Below the pieces are notes generated by a model. That model had not been told where the DNA came from, ran no database searches, and saw only the letters and a program-made list of their open reading frames with translations. The position numbers and the translations under genes were made by a program. Source: Bacteroidia bacterium (lineage in GTDB: Bacteria; Bacteroidota; Bacteroidia; Bacteroidales; Prolixibacteraceae). From it: DNA of 14,842 nucleotides. The DNA is taken from contig JANYJT010000177.1 in assembly GCA_025358395.1 (NCBI GenBank), positions 1 through 14,842 of the forward strand, read 5' to 3'. Shown here piece by piece: positions 6,829-14,332 of the stretch; position 1 is the stretch's first letter, and the number at the start of each line of letters is the position of its first letter.

Positions 6829-6842
6829 AATATTGCAATATT
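6829..6842. promoter_or_regulatory. Perfect 14-bp palindrome, possible operator
   Basis: AATATTGCAATATT is a perfect inverted repeat with no loop. It lies in the divergent region between the orphan minus-strand gene (start 6773) and ilvE (start 7039), about 56 bases upstream of the former. It could be a binding site for a dimeric regulator. AT-rich DNA produces such palindromes by chance, so this is only a candidate. Confidence 0.3.
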
Positions 6843-6990
6843 TTAATAAAATAATTTAATAGTCCATTTTTGAATCTGATCCAAAAACATAAAAAATAGA
6901 GAAGACAACTTAATCATCAAATCATTTCCATTTCGACTTAGATCGGGAACCGGTAGCATCCGAATCTTTTCAAACAAGACATGCCAAATA

Positions 6991-7021
6991 TTAGAATAAC
7001 CAAAAGAATAGTTTAATTTTG
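6991..7021 (+). promoter_or_regulatory. Candidate Bacteroidetes-type promoter of ilvE
   Basis: TAATTTTG at 7014-7021 matches the -7 consensus TAnnTTTG exactly. TTAG at 6991-6994, 19 bases upstream, is a near match to the -33 TTTG. Transcription would start near 7027, downstream of GTG 7021, which favours the ATG at 7039 as the ilvE start and leaves a very short leader. Confidence 0.5.
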
Positions 7022-7038
7022 TGGTAAATATCTTTAAA

Positions 7039-8052
7039 ATGGATCCAATAGATTGGAAAAACTTGAATTTTGGCTACAGCAAAACAGATTACAATGTACG
7101 TTGCTGGTTCAAAAACGGGAAATGGGGCGAACTTGAAGTCAGTGATTCAGAAATTCTGAACATTCATATGGCTGCCACCTCCTTGCATTACGGACAGGAA
7201 GCTTTTGAAGGACTCAAAGCCTTTCGTGGCAAAGATGGTAAAATCCGCGTATTCAGGATGATCGAAAATGCCAGACGGATGCAAAGAAGTGCCGCTGGCG
7301 TTATGATGGCCGAGGTTCCTGAAATGCTTTTCACTGATGCAGTCAAAAAAGCTGTCTTGTTAAATGAAAGATTTGTACCACCTTTCGAATCAGGGGCCTC
7401 CTTATATATTCGTCCATTGTTAATTGGCACCGGACCGCAGATCGGCGTTAAACCTGCCGATGAGTATCTTTTCATGACCTTCGTTATGCCAGTTGGCCCA
7501 TATTTCAAGGAAGGTTTTAAACCCACAGATCTGGTTATCTACCGCGAATATGACCGTGCTGCACCACTGGGAACCGGCAAAATCAAGGTTGGCGGTAATT
7601 ATGCTGCCAGTCTGGTATCCGGAAACAGGGCGCATTCGAATGGATTTTCTGCCGTTCTATACCTTGATGCAAAAGAGAAAAAATATCTTGATGAATGTGG
7701 ACCAGCCAATTTCTTCGGAATCAAGGGGAACAAATACATTACACCCAAATCGTCTTCCATATTGCCTTCAATTACTAACATGAGCTTGAGAGAACTGGCC
7801 AGAGATATGGGATTGGAAGTCGAAGTACGTCCTATTCCCGTTGAAGAACTTGCCGAATTTGATGAAATTGGAGCATGTGGCACGGCAGCGGTAATTTCAC
7901 CAATCAAAAGGGTGTATGATGCCGATTTGGATAAAGAATACCTCTATGGTACTGAACCGGGGAAAATTAGTTTAAGGTTATTTGAAATGCTGAGAGGCAT
8001 TCAGTACGGAACGGAAGCTGACAATTATGGATGGACAGACATCATCGAATAA
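7039..8052 (+). CDS. ilvE: Branched-chain amino acid aminotransferase (class IV PLP enzyme)
   Basis: With ATG 7039 the product has 337 residues and begins MDPIDWKNLNFGYSKTDYNV, a typical start for the BCAT type II family. The enzyme transfers the amino group between glutamate and the 2-oxo acids of valine, leucine and isoleucine in the cytoplasm. Visible family marks are LHYGQEAFEGLKAF (49-62), FRMIENARRM (72-81), LYIRPLLIGTG (122-132) and the PLP-lysine region KVGGNYAA, with Lys183 the likely Schiff-base residue. The C-terminal GACGTAAVISPI motif contacts cofactor phosphate in this family. The frame remains open upstream to GTG 7021, but those six residues overlap the likely -7 element. It is a single-gene unit ended by the hairpin at 8057-8092. 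No other ilv or leu genes are nearby. Confidence 0.95.
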   Translation: MDPIDWKNLNFGYSKTDYNVRCWFKNGKWGELEVSDSEILNIHMAATSLHYGQEAFEGLKAFRGKDGKIRVFRMIENARRMQRSAAGVMMAEVPEMLFTDAVKKAVLLNERFVPPFESGASLYIRPLLIGTGPQIGVKPADEYLFMTFVMPVGPYFKEGFKPTDLVIYREYDRAAPLGTGKIKVGGNYAASLVSGNRAHSNGFSAVLYLDAKEKKYLDECGPANFFGIKGNKYITPKSSSILPSITNMSLRELARDMGLEVEVRPIPVEELAEFDEIGACGTAAVISPIKRVYDADLDKEYLYGTEPGKISLRLFEMLRGIQYGTEADNYGWTDIIE

Positions 8053-8056
8053 TCAC

Positions 8057-8092
8057 AAATAAAAAAACACCCTTCCGGGTGTTTTTTTATTT
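8057..8092. terminator. Bidirectional terminator shared by ilvE and the repeat lipoprotein gene
   Basis: The arm 8057-8072 (aaataaaaaaacaccc) and the arm 8077-8092 (gggtgtttttttattt) form a perfect 16-bp hairpin with loop ttcc. It ends ilvE on the plus strand. On the minus strand it overlaps the final codons of the lipoprotein gene, whose TAA stop (8089-8087) lies within the stem. Confidence 0.9.
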
Positions 8093-9433
8093 AGAACAGC
8101 TACCTGCTTTAATCTGTGCCCAGGAGGGCGAATATTTATTCAGACTGATGTAGGCAGTACCTGTTAAGGTCAGCAATTTTATGGCACAATAGCTCGATAA
8201 GTTAGGATTGTAATAAATATCAATCGAATTTCTCAAATTCTTCAAATTTTCCAATCCGTCAAGTGAAAACAATGAATTGTTTTCAAGAATTTCTACTTTG
8301 CCCCTTATCGTTTTTACTTTTACCAAGCCATTGAAATTCAATAATTTCGCATTATCCTGTACGACAAGTCCACCTCCAATACTATCCAATAGAGCCAAAC
8401 CTGTCAAGTTTATCAGATTATTGCACTGAGAAATCCGAAAATCCTTCTTAATGTATTTGACCTTGCCTAATCCGGAAAAGGAGTTAAGGTTTTCAAGTTT
8501 ATTCAGTACAATAACACCTCTTATGGTATCGATCTTCGTTAGTCCGCTTAAATTCAACAGATTATTACATGAAACTATGTTCAAATTGTTTTTGATACAA
8601 GGGATACTGTCTAGCCCCTTCAAGTTTGTCAATCCATTACAATCAACCAGGGAAAGAGAAGTAATTGTATCATTGACTGTTATAAGATTGGATAAATTTT
8701 TAAGCAGTGGCAAAGTAGTTAATGAAATGGTGCCATTAACCAATATCAAATTTGTTAATCCGGCGAAACTTGTAAAAGAAGGATTTTCAGATACATTCAT
8801 ATCACCGTCAATAGAGGTTAATCCGGTGAGTCCGGTGAGTGATGACAGTAACGGATTCTGATAAATTCCCAGGCTCCCGGTCAGGACAGTCACATTTTGT
8901 AGTCCTGAGAAAGAAACAAGGGCTGGATTGGCGGTTGCAGTGACAGAACCAAGTTTTATAACATTTTCCAAACCATTAAAATTCAAGAATTTAGGATTTC
9001 TCTCAACAATAACTCCTGAACTGATTGAATCCAATGCTGTAACTCCTCTAAATGAGGTAAGTTCGGGACAAGAAGAAACCTGAAAATTACCCAGTACACT
9101 TCTGAGAGCTGAGAAAAATGAAAGATCTTTGTTAGGGATTTTATACAAGGTCACTGATCCTTTGATCATTTGAAGATTGACAAAATACTTTTTATAATCA
9201 ATTGGATCGGATGACGACAAAACAACATTTCCACTAATCGTGTTGTATTTGCCATTTAGAAAACGCAAAAGAGTGGTGTCGTTCCCACTCGAATAAATGG
9301 TAATACTTCCATTGTATACATTTGGAGGCGTCACCGTTGTAGTGGTGGAGGTATCACTACTTTTTTTGCATGAAAAAATGGATAAAACCATAGCAAAAAA
9401 AAGAGCCGGGACTAAAAAATTTATTTTTCTCAT
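8087..9433 (-). CDS. Repeat-rich surface lipoprotein with L-domain/LRR-like repeats
   Basis: This 448-residue protein starts with a lipoprotein signal (residues 1-21, FLVPALFFAMVLSIFS) and Cys22 as the lipid-bearing residue, then a Ser/Thr-rich linker (about 24-38). From about residue 85 to 425 it is built of about 14 imperfect repeats of 23-24 residues following the pattern NPxLxSFxGLxNVxxLxGxLxI. Examples are YQNPLLSSLTGLTGLTSIDG and ENPSFTSFAGLTNLILVNG. Such repeats form a right-handed solenoid as in receptor L domains and related leucine-rich proteins. The product probably sits on a membrane surface and binds a protein or glycan ligand. No catalytic motif is visible. It is a single gene upstream of which nadA reads in the same direction, 121 bases away; no functional link is evident. 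Confidence 0.85.
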   Translation of the reverse strand: MRKINFLVPALFFAMVLSIFSCKKSSDTSTTTTVTPPNVYNGSITIYSSGNDTTLLRFLNGKYNTISGNVVLSSSDPIDYKKYFVNLQMIKGSVTLYKIPNKDLSFFSALRSVLGNFQVSSCPELTSFRGVTALDSISSGVIVERNPKFLNFNGLENVIKLGSVTATANPALVSFSGLQNVTVLTGSLGIYQNPLLSSLTGLTGLTSIDGDMNVSENPSFTSFAGLTNLILVNGTISLTTLPLLKNLSNLITVNDTITSLSLVDCNGLTNLKGLDSIPCIKNNLNIVSCNNLLNLSGLTKIDTIRGVIVLNKLENLNSFSGLGKVKYIKKDFRISQCNNLINLTGLALLDSIGGGLVVQDNAKLLNFNGLVKVKTIRGKVEILENNSLFSLDGLENLKNLRNSIDIYYNPNLSSYCAIKLLTLTGTAYISLNKYSPSWAQIKAGSCSK

Positions 9434-9554
9434 TCAAATTACAATTACTAATAAAGATCAAAGTTTAACTCAAATCCTCGCGACAAAGAAAAGAAATTTT
9501 AAGGAGATTACCTTGAACCGGATAATTAATACCGCTCAAAACATAGGTTTAACA

Positions 9555-10544
9555 CTATTTAGATAGTTCGAGCATTCTTTGAATCGGCTTCTTTGCCTTT
9601 ATCATCAACACTTCATCCATAATGATCTCAGGTTGCTCATAAAGCAAAGCAAGATATATTTTCTTCATGGTATTTAATTTCATAAAACTGCAATCATTGC
9701 ACCCGCAAGTAGCATCAATGGAAGGAGCAGGAAGAAAAATCTTATCCGGGCATTTGCCTTTCATCTGGTGAAGGATTCCGCTTTCGGTGGCAACAATGAA
9801 TTTTCCGGCATTGCTAATGGAGACGTAATTCAATAGAGCAGTTGTAGAACCAATATAATCCGAAACCAATAACACAGGTCGCTCGCACTCCGGATGTGAT
9901 ATCAATTCTGAATCCGGATGTTCTTGTTTAAGATCAAGAATCTTTTCCAGGGAATATTTTTCATGAACCATGCAGGCACCATCCCATAATACCATTTTTC
10001 TACCTGTAACAGAATTGAGGTAATTACCCAAATTTCGATCCGGGGCAAAGATTATTTTTTGTTCTTTCGGGTAAGACTCCACAATCCGTCTGGCATTGGA
10101 GGAGGTCACAATCACATCAGATAAGGCTTTGACCTCAGCTGAACAATTGATGTATGAAATAACTACATGATCAGGATGCTGATAGACGAAACGCTCAAAT
10201 TCGACTCCGGGAGCAGAATCGGCCAATGAACAGCCGGCAAGCATATCCGGAACAAGCACCTTTTTTGCCGGATTCAATATTTTTGCCGTTTCAGCCATAA
10301 AATGGACTCCTGCGAACAATATAATATCAGCAGTCGTTGCCTCCGCTTGCTGAGCCAGGGCAAGAGAGTCACCCAGAAAATCTGAAAGGTCCTGTAGTTC
10401 TGGAGACAGATAGTAATGACCGAGAATTACAGCATTCTTTTGCCTCTTGAGCCGGTCAATTTCAGTTTTATAATCAATCCCGGCTTTAACCGGCTGATCT
10501 ACAAAACCACATTTTTCTATAATCTGTCTATAGGATGACTCCAT
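9555..10544 (-). CDS. nadA: Quinolinate synthase A
   Basis: This 329-residue cytoplasmic [4Fe-4S] enzyme condenses iminoaspartate with dihydroxyacetone phosphate to make quinolinate for NAD synthesis. Recognisable motifs are LGHYYLSPELQD (41-52), LFAGVHFMAETAKIL (76-90), LAGCSLADS (102-110), WDGACMVHE (187-195), SHPEC (216-220) and ATCGCNDCSFMKLNT (278-292). By comparison with characterised NadA proteins, the three cluster ligands should be Cys105, Cys191 and Cys285, the last being the final Cys of CGCNDC and corresponding to E. coli Cys297. Length is normal for the family. No nadB or nadC is adjacent, so the aspartate oxidase or dehydrogenase must be elsewhere. A likely promoter lies just upstream at 10568-10575. 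Confidence 0.96.
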   Translation of the reverse strand: MESSYRQIIEKCGFVDQPVKAGIDYKTEIDRLKRQKNAVILGHYYLSPELQDLSDFLGDSLALAQQAEATTADIILFAGVHFMAETAKILNPAKKVLVPDMLAGCSLADSAPGVEFERFVYQHPDHVVISYINCSAEVKALSDVIVTSSNARRIVESYPKEQKIIFAPDRNLGNYLNSVTGRKMVLWDGACMVHEKYSLEKILDLKQEHPDSELISHPECERPVLLVSDYIGSTTALLNYVSISNAGKFIVATESGILHQMKGKCPDKIFLPAPSIDATCGCNDCSFMKLNTMKKIYLALLYEQPEIIMDEVLMIKAKKPIQRMLELSK

Positions 10545-10567
10545 TTTCTGCGGATTGATTTAAGATG

Positions 10568-10575
10568 CAAAAGTA
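10568..10575 (-). promoter_or_regulatory. Candidate Bacteroidetes -7 element of nadA
   Basis: Read on the minus strand the bases are TACTTTTG, an exact match to TAnnTTTG, 23 bases upstream of the nadA ATG. No good -33 TTTG is present at 19-21 bases, so only the -7 half is supported. Confidence 0.4.
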
Positions 10576-10658
10576 AAAAATCATCCCAAAAATGAACCAT
10601 ACTCCTAATTGCGAATAAAAATTCGAACCATATTTTGAACAACTACCCCAGATGGTAA

Positions 10659-10694
10659 AAAAATGTTAATAAAATAGCCAAAAATGTTAATAAA
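10659..10694. repeat. Two direct copies of a 15-bp AT-rich motif with 21-bp period
   Basis: AAAAATGTTAATAAA occurs at 10659-10673 and again at 10680-10694. The starts are 21 bases apart, about two DNA helical turns, so both copies face the same side. The repeat lies about 115 bases upstream of the nadA start and 207 bases upstream of the receptor start. It could be a paired regulator site or chance in AT-rich DNA. Confidence 0.5.
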
Positions 10695-10900
10695 TAGAGA
10701 ACCCGAACTAACTTACATCATAATATTTAATCAACACCTATAGCTATATTTGGGAACATTTGGTGGAATTCCACTCATATCGTAAAGCACTGACTTTCCG
10801 TTTTTTCTCAACTAAGTTTTGCTAAAAATTGTTAAAAAGATCAAAAATTATATTGTATATTAAAGTTCATCCTATCAATGTGTAATTTAAATTATCATTA

Positions 10901-13900
10901 ATGAAAAACAATTTTCTAAAACTCTGCCTGACACTTGTATTGTTTGCAAGTATGTTTGCATCGGTCTTTGCACAGGTTACATCCTCCGGAATAAGCGGGA
11001 GGATTACCAGTGGCAATGAATCACTTCCAGGCGCCGCTGTAGTTGCGGTCCACGTTCCTTCGGGAACACAGTACGGAACCGTTACCAATGCTGATGGCCG
11101 TTTCAGTTTGCAGGGTATGCGTACAGGCGGGCCATACAAAGTGGACGTCTCCTTTGTCGGCTATGCAAAAGCCTCATTTACTGATATCACCCTTTCCCTG
11201 GGAGAGTCATTTGTTTTAAACGCTTCACTCAAAGAAAGCAATGCTACTGTTGGTGAGGTTACGGTTGTTGGGATAAAGTCATCCCCGTATAATTCCGAAC
11301 GAAATGGTGCCGCAATCAATATTACCAGTCGCCAGATTAATTCACTCCCAACTGTTTCAAGGAGTATTAATGACATTACACGTCTTACCCCTCAAGCAAA
11401 TGGCAATCAGATTGGCGGCGGAAACTACAGACAAAATTATATTACTGTTGATGGTGCCCAGTTTAACAACGCTTTTGGTATTGGAGGCAACATGCCAGGC
11501 AATGGTTCACCAATTTCTTTAGATGCACTTGATCAGATTTCTGTAAACATTACTCCATTCGATGTACGTCAAAGTGGGTTTATTGGCGCATCTGTTAATG
11601 CAGTCACCCGTTCGGGTAACAACGAATTTACTGGGTCTGCTTATACTTTCATGAAAAATGAAAAGTATGCGGGCAATAAAGTAGGTGATGCTACTCCTTT
11701 TACACGTAACCCATCGGATTACAATTTGAAAGGCTTTCGTGTAGGTGGTCCGATTATTAAGAACAAACTTTTCTTTTTCGTAAACTACGAGAATGAAAAA
11801 AACACAGTTCCCGGTCCTCCCCGAGTTGCGGCTACTCCTACAGCTCCTGCTGATTATGTAAAAAATATTGCGCGTCCTACGGTTGCGGATATGGACATGA
11901 TGAGCAAATACCTTCTTGATACTTATGGTTATGAAACCGGTCCTTATCAAGGTTACTCTCAGGAAAGTCCGCGTTCAAAATTTTTGGCACGGATTGACTG
12001 GAATATCAGCCAGAATCACAAGCTGAACGTCCGTTATAGTAATTCAAATGGTAAATCACCTTCTTACCCAAGTACTTCATTCTCTCCATTCCAAAACGCT
12101 CAAATTCCATATCAATCAACTTCAGGAAATCGTCAGAGTATGGATGCCATGTGGTATCAAAATTCGGGGTATTACCAGGAAACCAATTTCAGTTCATTAT
12201 CTGCCGAGTTAAACTCCACCTTCGGAGGCGGTAAATTCGCCAATACACTTCGTTATACTTACTCATATCAAGATGAACCACGTAGTACAGTTGGTAAGCT
12301 TTTCCCGTTCGTTGACATTATGAAGGATGGTAGGGCCTATGCGTCTTTTGGAACTGAACTCTTCTCTTACGGCAATCTTCGCCAGGTGAAAACCACCACA
12401 ATTAGTGATGATTTTACATGGTCCATGGGTAAAAACAAATTTACACTTGGTGCTCAAATTGAGAAAAATAACACCAAGAATGGTTATATGCGCTTTGGAT
12501 CAAGTTTTTATATATTCAATTCCTGGGATGATTTTACAAGCGGTACAGCCCTTCCAAAAAATTTCGGACAAACCTTTTCAAATACACCCGGCTACGCCCA
12601 GGCTTTCCCAAGTTTCAAATTTAGCCAGTCTTCAGCCTATCTTCAAGATGAGATAAATATAAACTCAAAATTGAAAATTGTAGCCGGATTCCGGGTTGAC
12701 CTTCCTACTTATCCTGATCCAGCTCCGGAACATCCAATGATAGCAGGCCTTACATTTGGAGAAAATAAGTATAGTACTGCAACCCTTCCTAAATCAAGGT
12801 TAATGTTGTCACCTAGGCTCGGTTTTAATTACAATATTAAAGATGACCGCTCATTGGTATTACGTGGTGGCACAGGTGTCTTCACCGGCCGCATTCCATT
12901 TGTTTGGATTGTCAGCCAGGTTGGTGATGCTGGTATGTTGCAAACCACCCAGCTTTTTACAGGAACTTCAGTACCCGGACCATTCAAACCGGAAATAAAT
13001 GCTTACTATCCTACAACACAACCAGCCATTGGAACAGTTGTGCCTACTAGCTTTACAATTATTTCTGACAACTTCAAAATGCCACAAACCTGGAAAAGCA
13101 GTATTGCTCTTGACGCAAAGCTCCCATTTGGATTGAAGGGAACATTGGAAGGAATCTACAATAAGGATTTCAACAGTGCATTCTTTGCAAACGAAGGTAT
13201 TAAGGGCGGTGCTCCAATGAATATTGCCGGTTATCCGGATAATCGGATTATATATCCTTATACCTCAACGGCTACCAATGGCAATAAATATTATCAACTA
13301 GTTAGTACTGATGGAAAGACGGTTACAACTGGATTACCTGCAGGTGGGAACGGAGTTACTCCGATTGTTATGGAAAATGCAAATGGTGGTTATTACTATT
13401 CGGTGACAGCCAAATTGGAGAAGTCTTTTGAAAAAGGTTTCTCAGCGATGATAGCAATAACGCACAGTGAAGCCAAGAATCTTGTTGATGGATCAGGTGA
13501 TCAGCCATTTTCTTCATGGAGCGGTAACAGCAATGTTAATGGTTCTAATAGTAAAGAATTGAGTTATGCCAGTTACGTCACACCAACTAAATTGATTTCG
13601 TCAATATCTTACAGAATTGAGTATCTGAAATCGATGGCGACATCTTTCTCTCTCTTCTATGAAGGTGGTGCTCAAGGTCGCTTTTCCTATACTTATTCAT
13701 CAAATTTTGTTCGCGATGGTGGGGCATTGAACCTCCTCTATGTTCCAAAAAACGCTTCTGAAATTACTTTTGTTGATCAAACTGTAACTGTTAATGGTGC
13801 TCCATCATTATGGACTGCAGCCGCCCAGAGCACAGCATTCTTTGCCTATGTTGACCAAGATAAATACCTTCGCACCCGCTTAGGCAAGTATACTGAACGC

Positions 13901-14239
13901 AATGGTGCCGTTACACCCTGGAGAAATACTTTTGATATGAAAGTAACGCAGGATTTTTTCATCAAAGTAGGAGGCAAACGAAATACGATTCAACTAAGTC
14001 TCGATATCCTTAATCTCGGTAACCTGATTAACAAAAATTGGGGTTTAGCAGACTATTATAATCAAAGCAGCATTTTGGTTAACACCAATAATTCAAGTGT
14101 TGTTGCCGGAGGTACAGTCAAACCAACCTTCAGACTCAATCCTTACAACAATGCCATGATAAGCAATACATACAGTAACAGCATTAGTTATGGTTCAACC
14201 TATTCCATGCAATTGGGAATTCGTTACATCTTCAACTAG
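10901..14239 (+). CDS. Oar-like TonB-dependent outer-membrane receptor
   Basis: This 1112-residue protein has a signal peptide (residues 1-24, cleavage near FAQV) and a carboxypeptidase-regulatory-like Ig domain at about 29-112 (SGRITSGNESLPGAAVVAV; VTNADGRFSLQGM). A plug domain follows at about 130-240 (INSLPTVSRSINDITRLTP; YITVDGAQFNNAFGIGG), and the remainder is a long 22-strand-type barrel ending in YSMQLGIRYIFN. The plug and a barrel segment around residues 660-670 (FTGRIPFVW) resemble the Oar family: Myxococcus Oar takes part in protein export and development, and Bacteroidota have many homologues of unknown substrate. No SusD-like gene follows, so it is not a standard glycan-uptake pair. 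Transcription ends at 14259-14290. It is probably monocistronic, and its substrate cannot be inferred. Confidence 0.92.
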   Translation: MKNNFLKLCLTLVLFASMFASVFAQVTSSGISGRITSGNESLPGAAVVAVHVPSGTQYGTVTNADGRFSLQGMRTGGPYKVDVSFVGYAKASFTDITLSLGESFVLNASLKESNATVGEVTVVGIKSSPYNSERNGAAINITSRQINSLPTVSRSINDITRLTPQANGNQIGGGNYRQNYITVDGAQFNNAFGIGGNMPGNGSPISLDALDQISVNITPFDVRQSGFIGASVNAVTRSGNNEFTGSAYTFMKNEKYAGNKVGDATPFTRNPSDYNLKGFRVGGPIIKNKLFFFVNYENEKNTVPGPPRVAATPTAPADYVKNIARPTVADMDMMSKYLLDTYGYETGPYQGYSQESPRSKFLARIDWNISQNHKLNVRYSNSNGKSPSYPSTSFSPFQNAQIPYQSTSGNRQSMDAMWYQNSGYYQETNFSSLSAELNSTFGGGKFANTLRYTYSYQDEPRSTVGKLFPFVDIMKDGRAYASFGTELFSYGNLRQVKTTTISDDFTWSMGKNKFTLGAQIEKNNTKNGYMRFGSSFYIFNSWDDFTSGTALPKNFGQTFSNTPGYAQAFPSFKFSQSSAYLQDEININSKLKIVAGFRVDLPTYPDPAPEHPMIAGLTFGENKYSTATLPKSRLMLSPRLGFNYNIKDDRSLVLRGGTGVFTGRIPFVWIVSQVGDAGMLQTTQLFTGTSVPGPFKPEINAYYPTTQPAIGTVVPTSFTIISDNFKMPQTWKSSIALDAKLPFGLKGTLEGIYNKDFNSAFFANEGIKGGAPMNIAGYPDNRIIYPYTSTATNGNKYYQLVSTDGKTVTTGLPAGGNGVTPIVMENANGGYYYSVTAKLEKSFEKGFSAMIAITHSEAKNLVDGSGDQPFSSWSGNSNVNGSNSKELSYASYVTPTKLISSISYRIEYLKSMATSFSLFYEGGAQGRFSYTYSSNFVRDGGALNLLYVPKNASEITFVDQTVTVNGAPSLWTAAAQSTAFFAYVDQDKYLRTRLGKYTERNGAVTPWRNTFDMKVTQDFFIKVGGKRNTIQLSLDILNLGNLINKNWGLADYYNQSSILVNTNNSSVVAGGTVKPTFRLNPYNNAMISNTYSNSISYGSTYSMQLGIRYIFN

Positions 14240-14258
14240 TCTGATCATATCATAATTC

Positions 14259-14290
14259 AAAAGAGGGTGCCGCAAGTACCCTCTTTTTTT
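14259..14290 (+). terminator. Rho-independent terminator after the TonB-dependent receptor
   Basis: The arm 14259-14268 (aaaagagggt) pairs perfectly with 14278-14287 (accctctttt) over 10 bp with a nine-base loop, followed by T to 14290. It lies 19 bases after the receptor stop. Confidence 0.9.
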
Positions 14291-14302
14291 GGATATTATC
14301 AC

Positions 14303-14310
14303 TAAATTTG
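14303..14310 (+). promoter_or_regulatory. Candidate Bacteroidetes -7 element of hisS
   Basis: TAAATTTG matches TAnnTTTG exactly and lies 22 bases before the hisS ATG at 14333, just after the receptor terminator. A good -33 element at standard spacing is not visible, because that position falls inside the terminator hairpin. Confidence 0.4.
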
Positions 14311-14332
14311 TCGATCCATTAATTAAAGCATC

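Larger units (their letters stand above)
10545..10900. other. 356-base divergent intergenic region between nadA and the TonB-dependent receptor
   Basis: No convincing coding frame or RNA gene is visible. The stretch is AT-rich. It holds the likely nadA -7 element (10568-10575, minus strand) and a direct repeat of AAAAATGTTAATAAA (10659-10673 and 10680-10694). The receptor promoter must also lie here; AT-rich sequence at about 10817-10860 is a plausible place, but I see no exact TAnnTTTG match on the plus strand close to its start. Confidence 0.6.

Noticed and set aside
7021..7038. Alternative GTG start of ilvE adding six residues.
   Set aside because: It overlaps the likely -7 element TAATTTTG, and the family sequence naturally begins at the MDPIDWKNL methionine.
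9497..9550. Plus-strand stretch aaggagattaccttgaacc and the following ggataattaataccg resemble parts of the TPP riboswitch consensus (GAGA, TTGAACC, GG-TAATACC).
   Set aside because: The upstream GGGGTG arm and a complete closing stem are not visible, and the element points toward the antisense of nadA rather than a thiamin gene. Part of the match is probably chance; a covariance-model search would settle it.
9297..9566. Plus-strand open frame of 89 codons across the lipoprotein gene start and the 9434-9554 gap.
   Set aside because: It is antisense to the lipoprotein signal region, has no recognisable domain and ends in low-complexity Lys/Thr-rich sequence; it is most likely a shadow frame.
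11519..11950. Minus-strand open frame of 143 codons inside the receptor gene.
   Set aside because: It lies wholly opposite a well-supported TonB-dependent receptor and shows Arg/Ser/Ile-rich composition typical of an antisense shadow.
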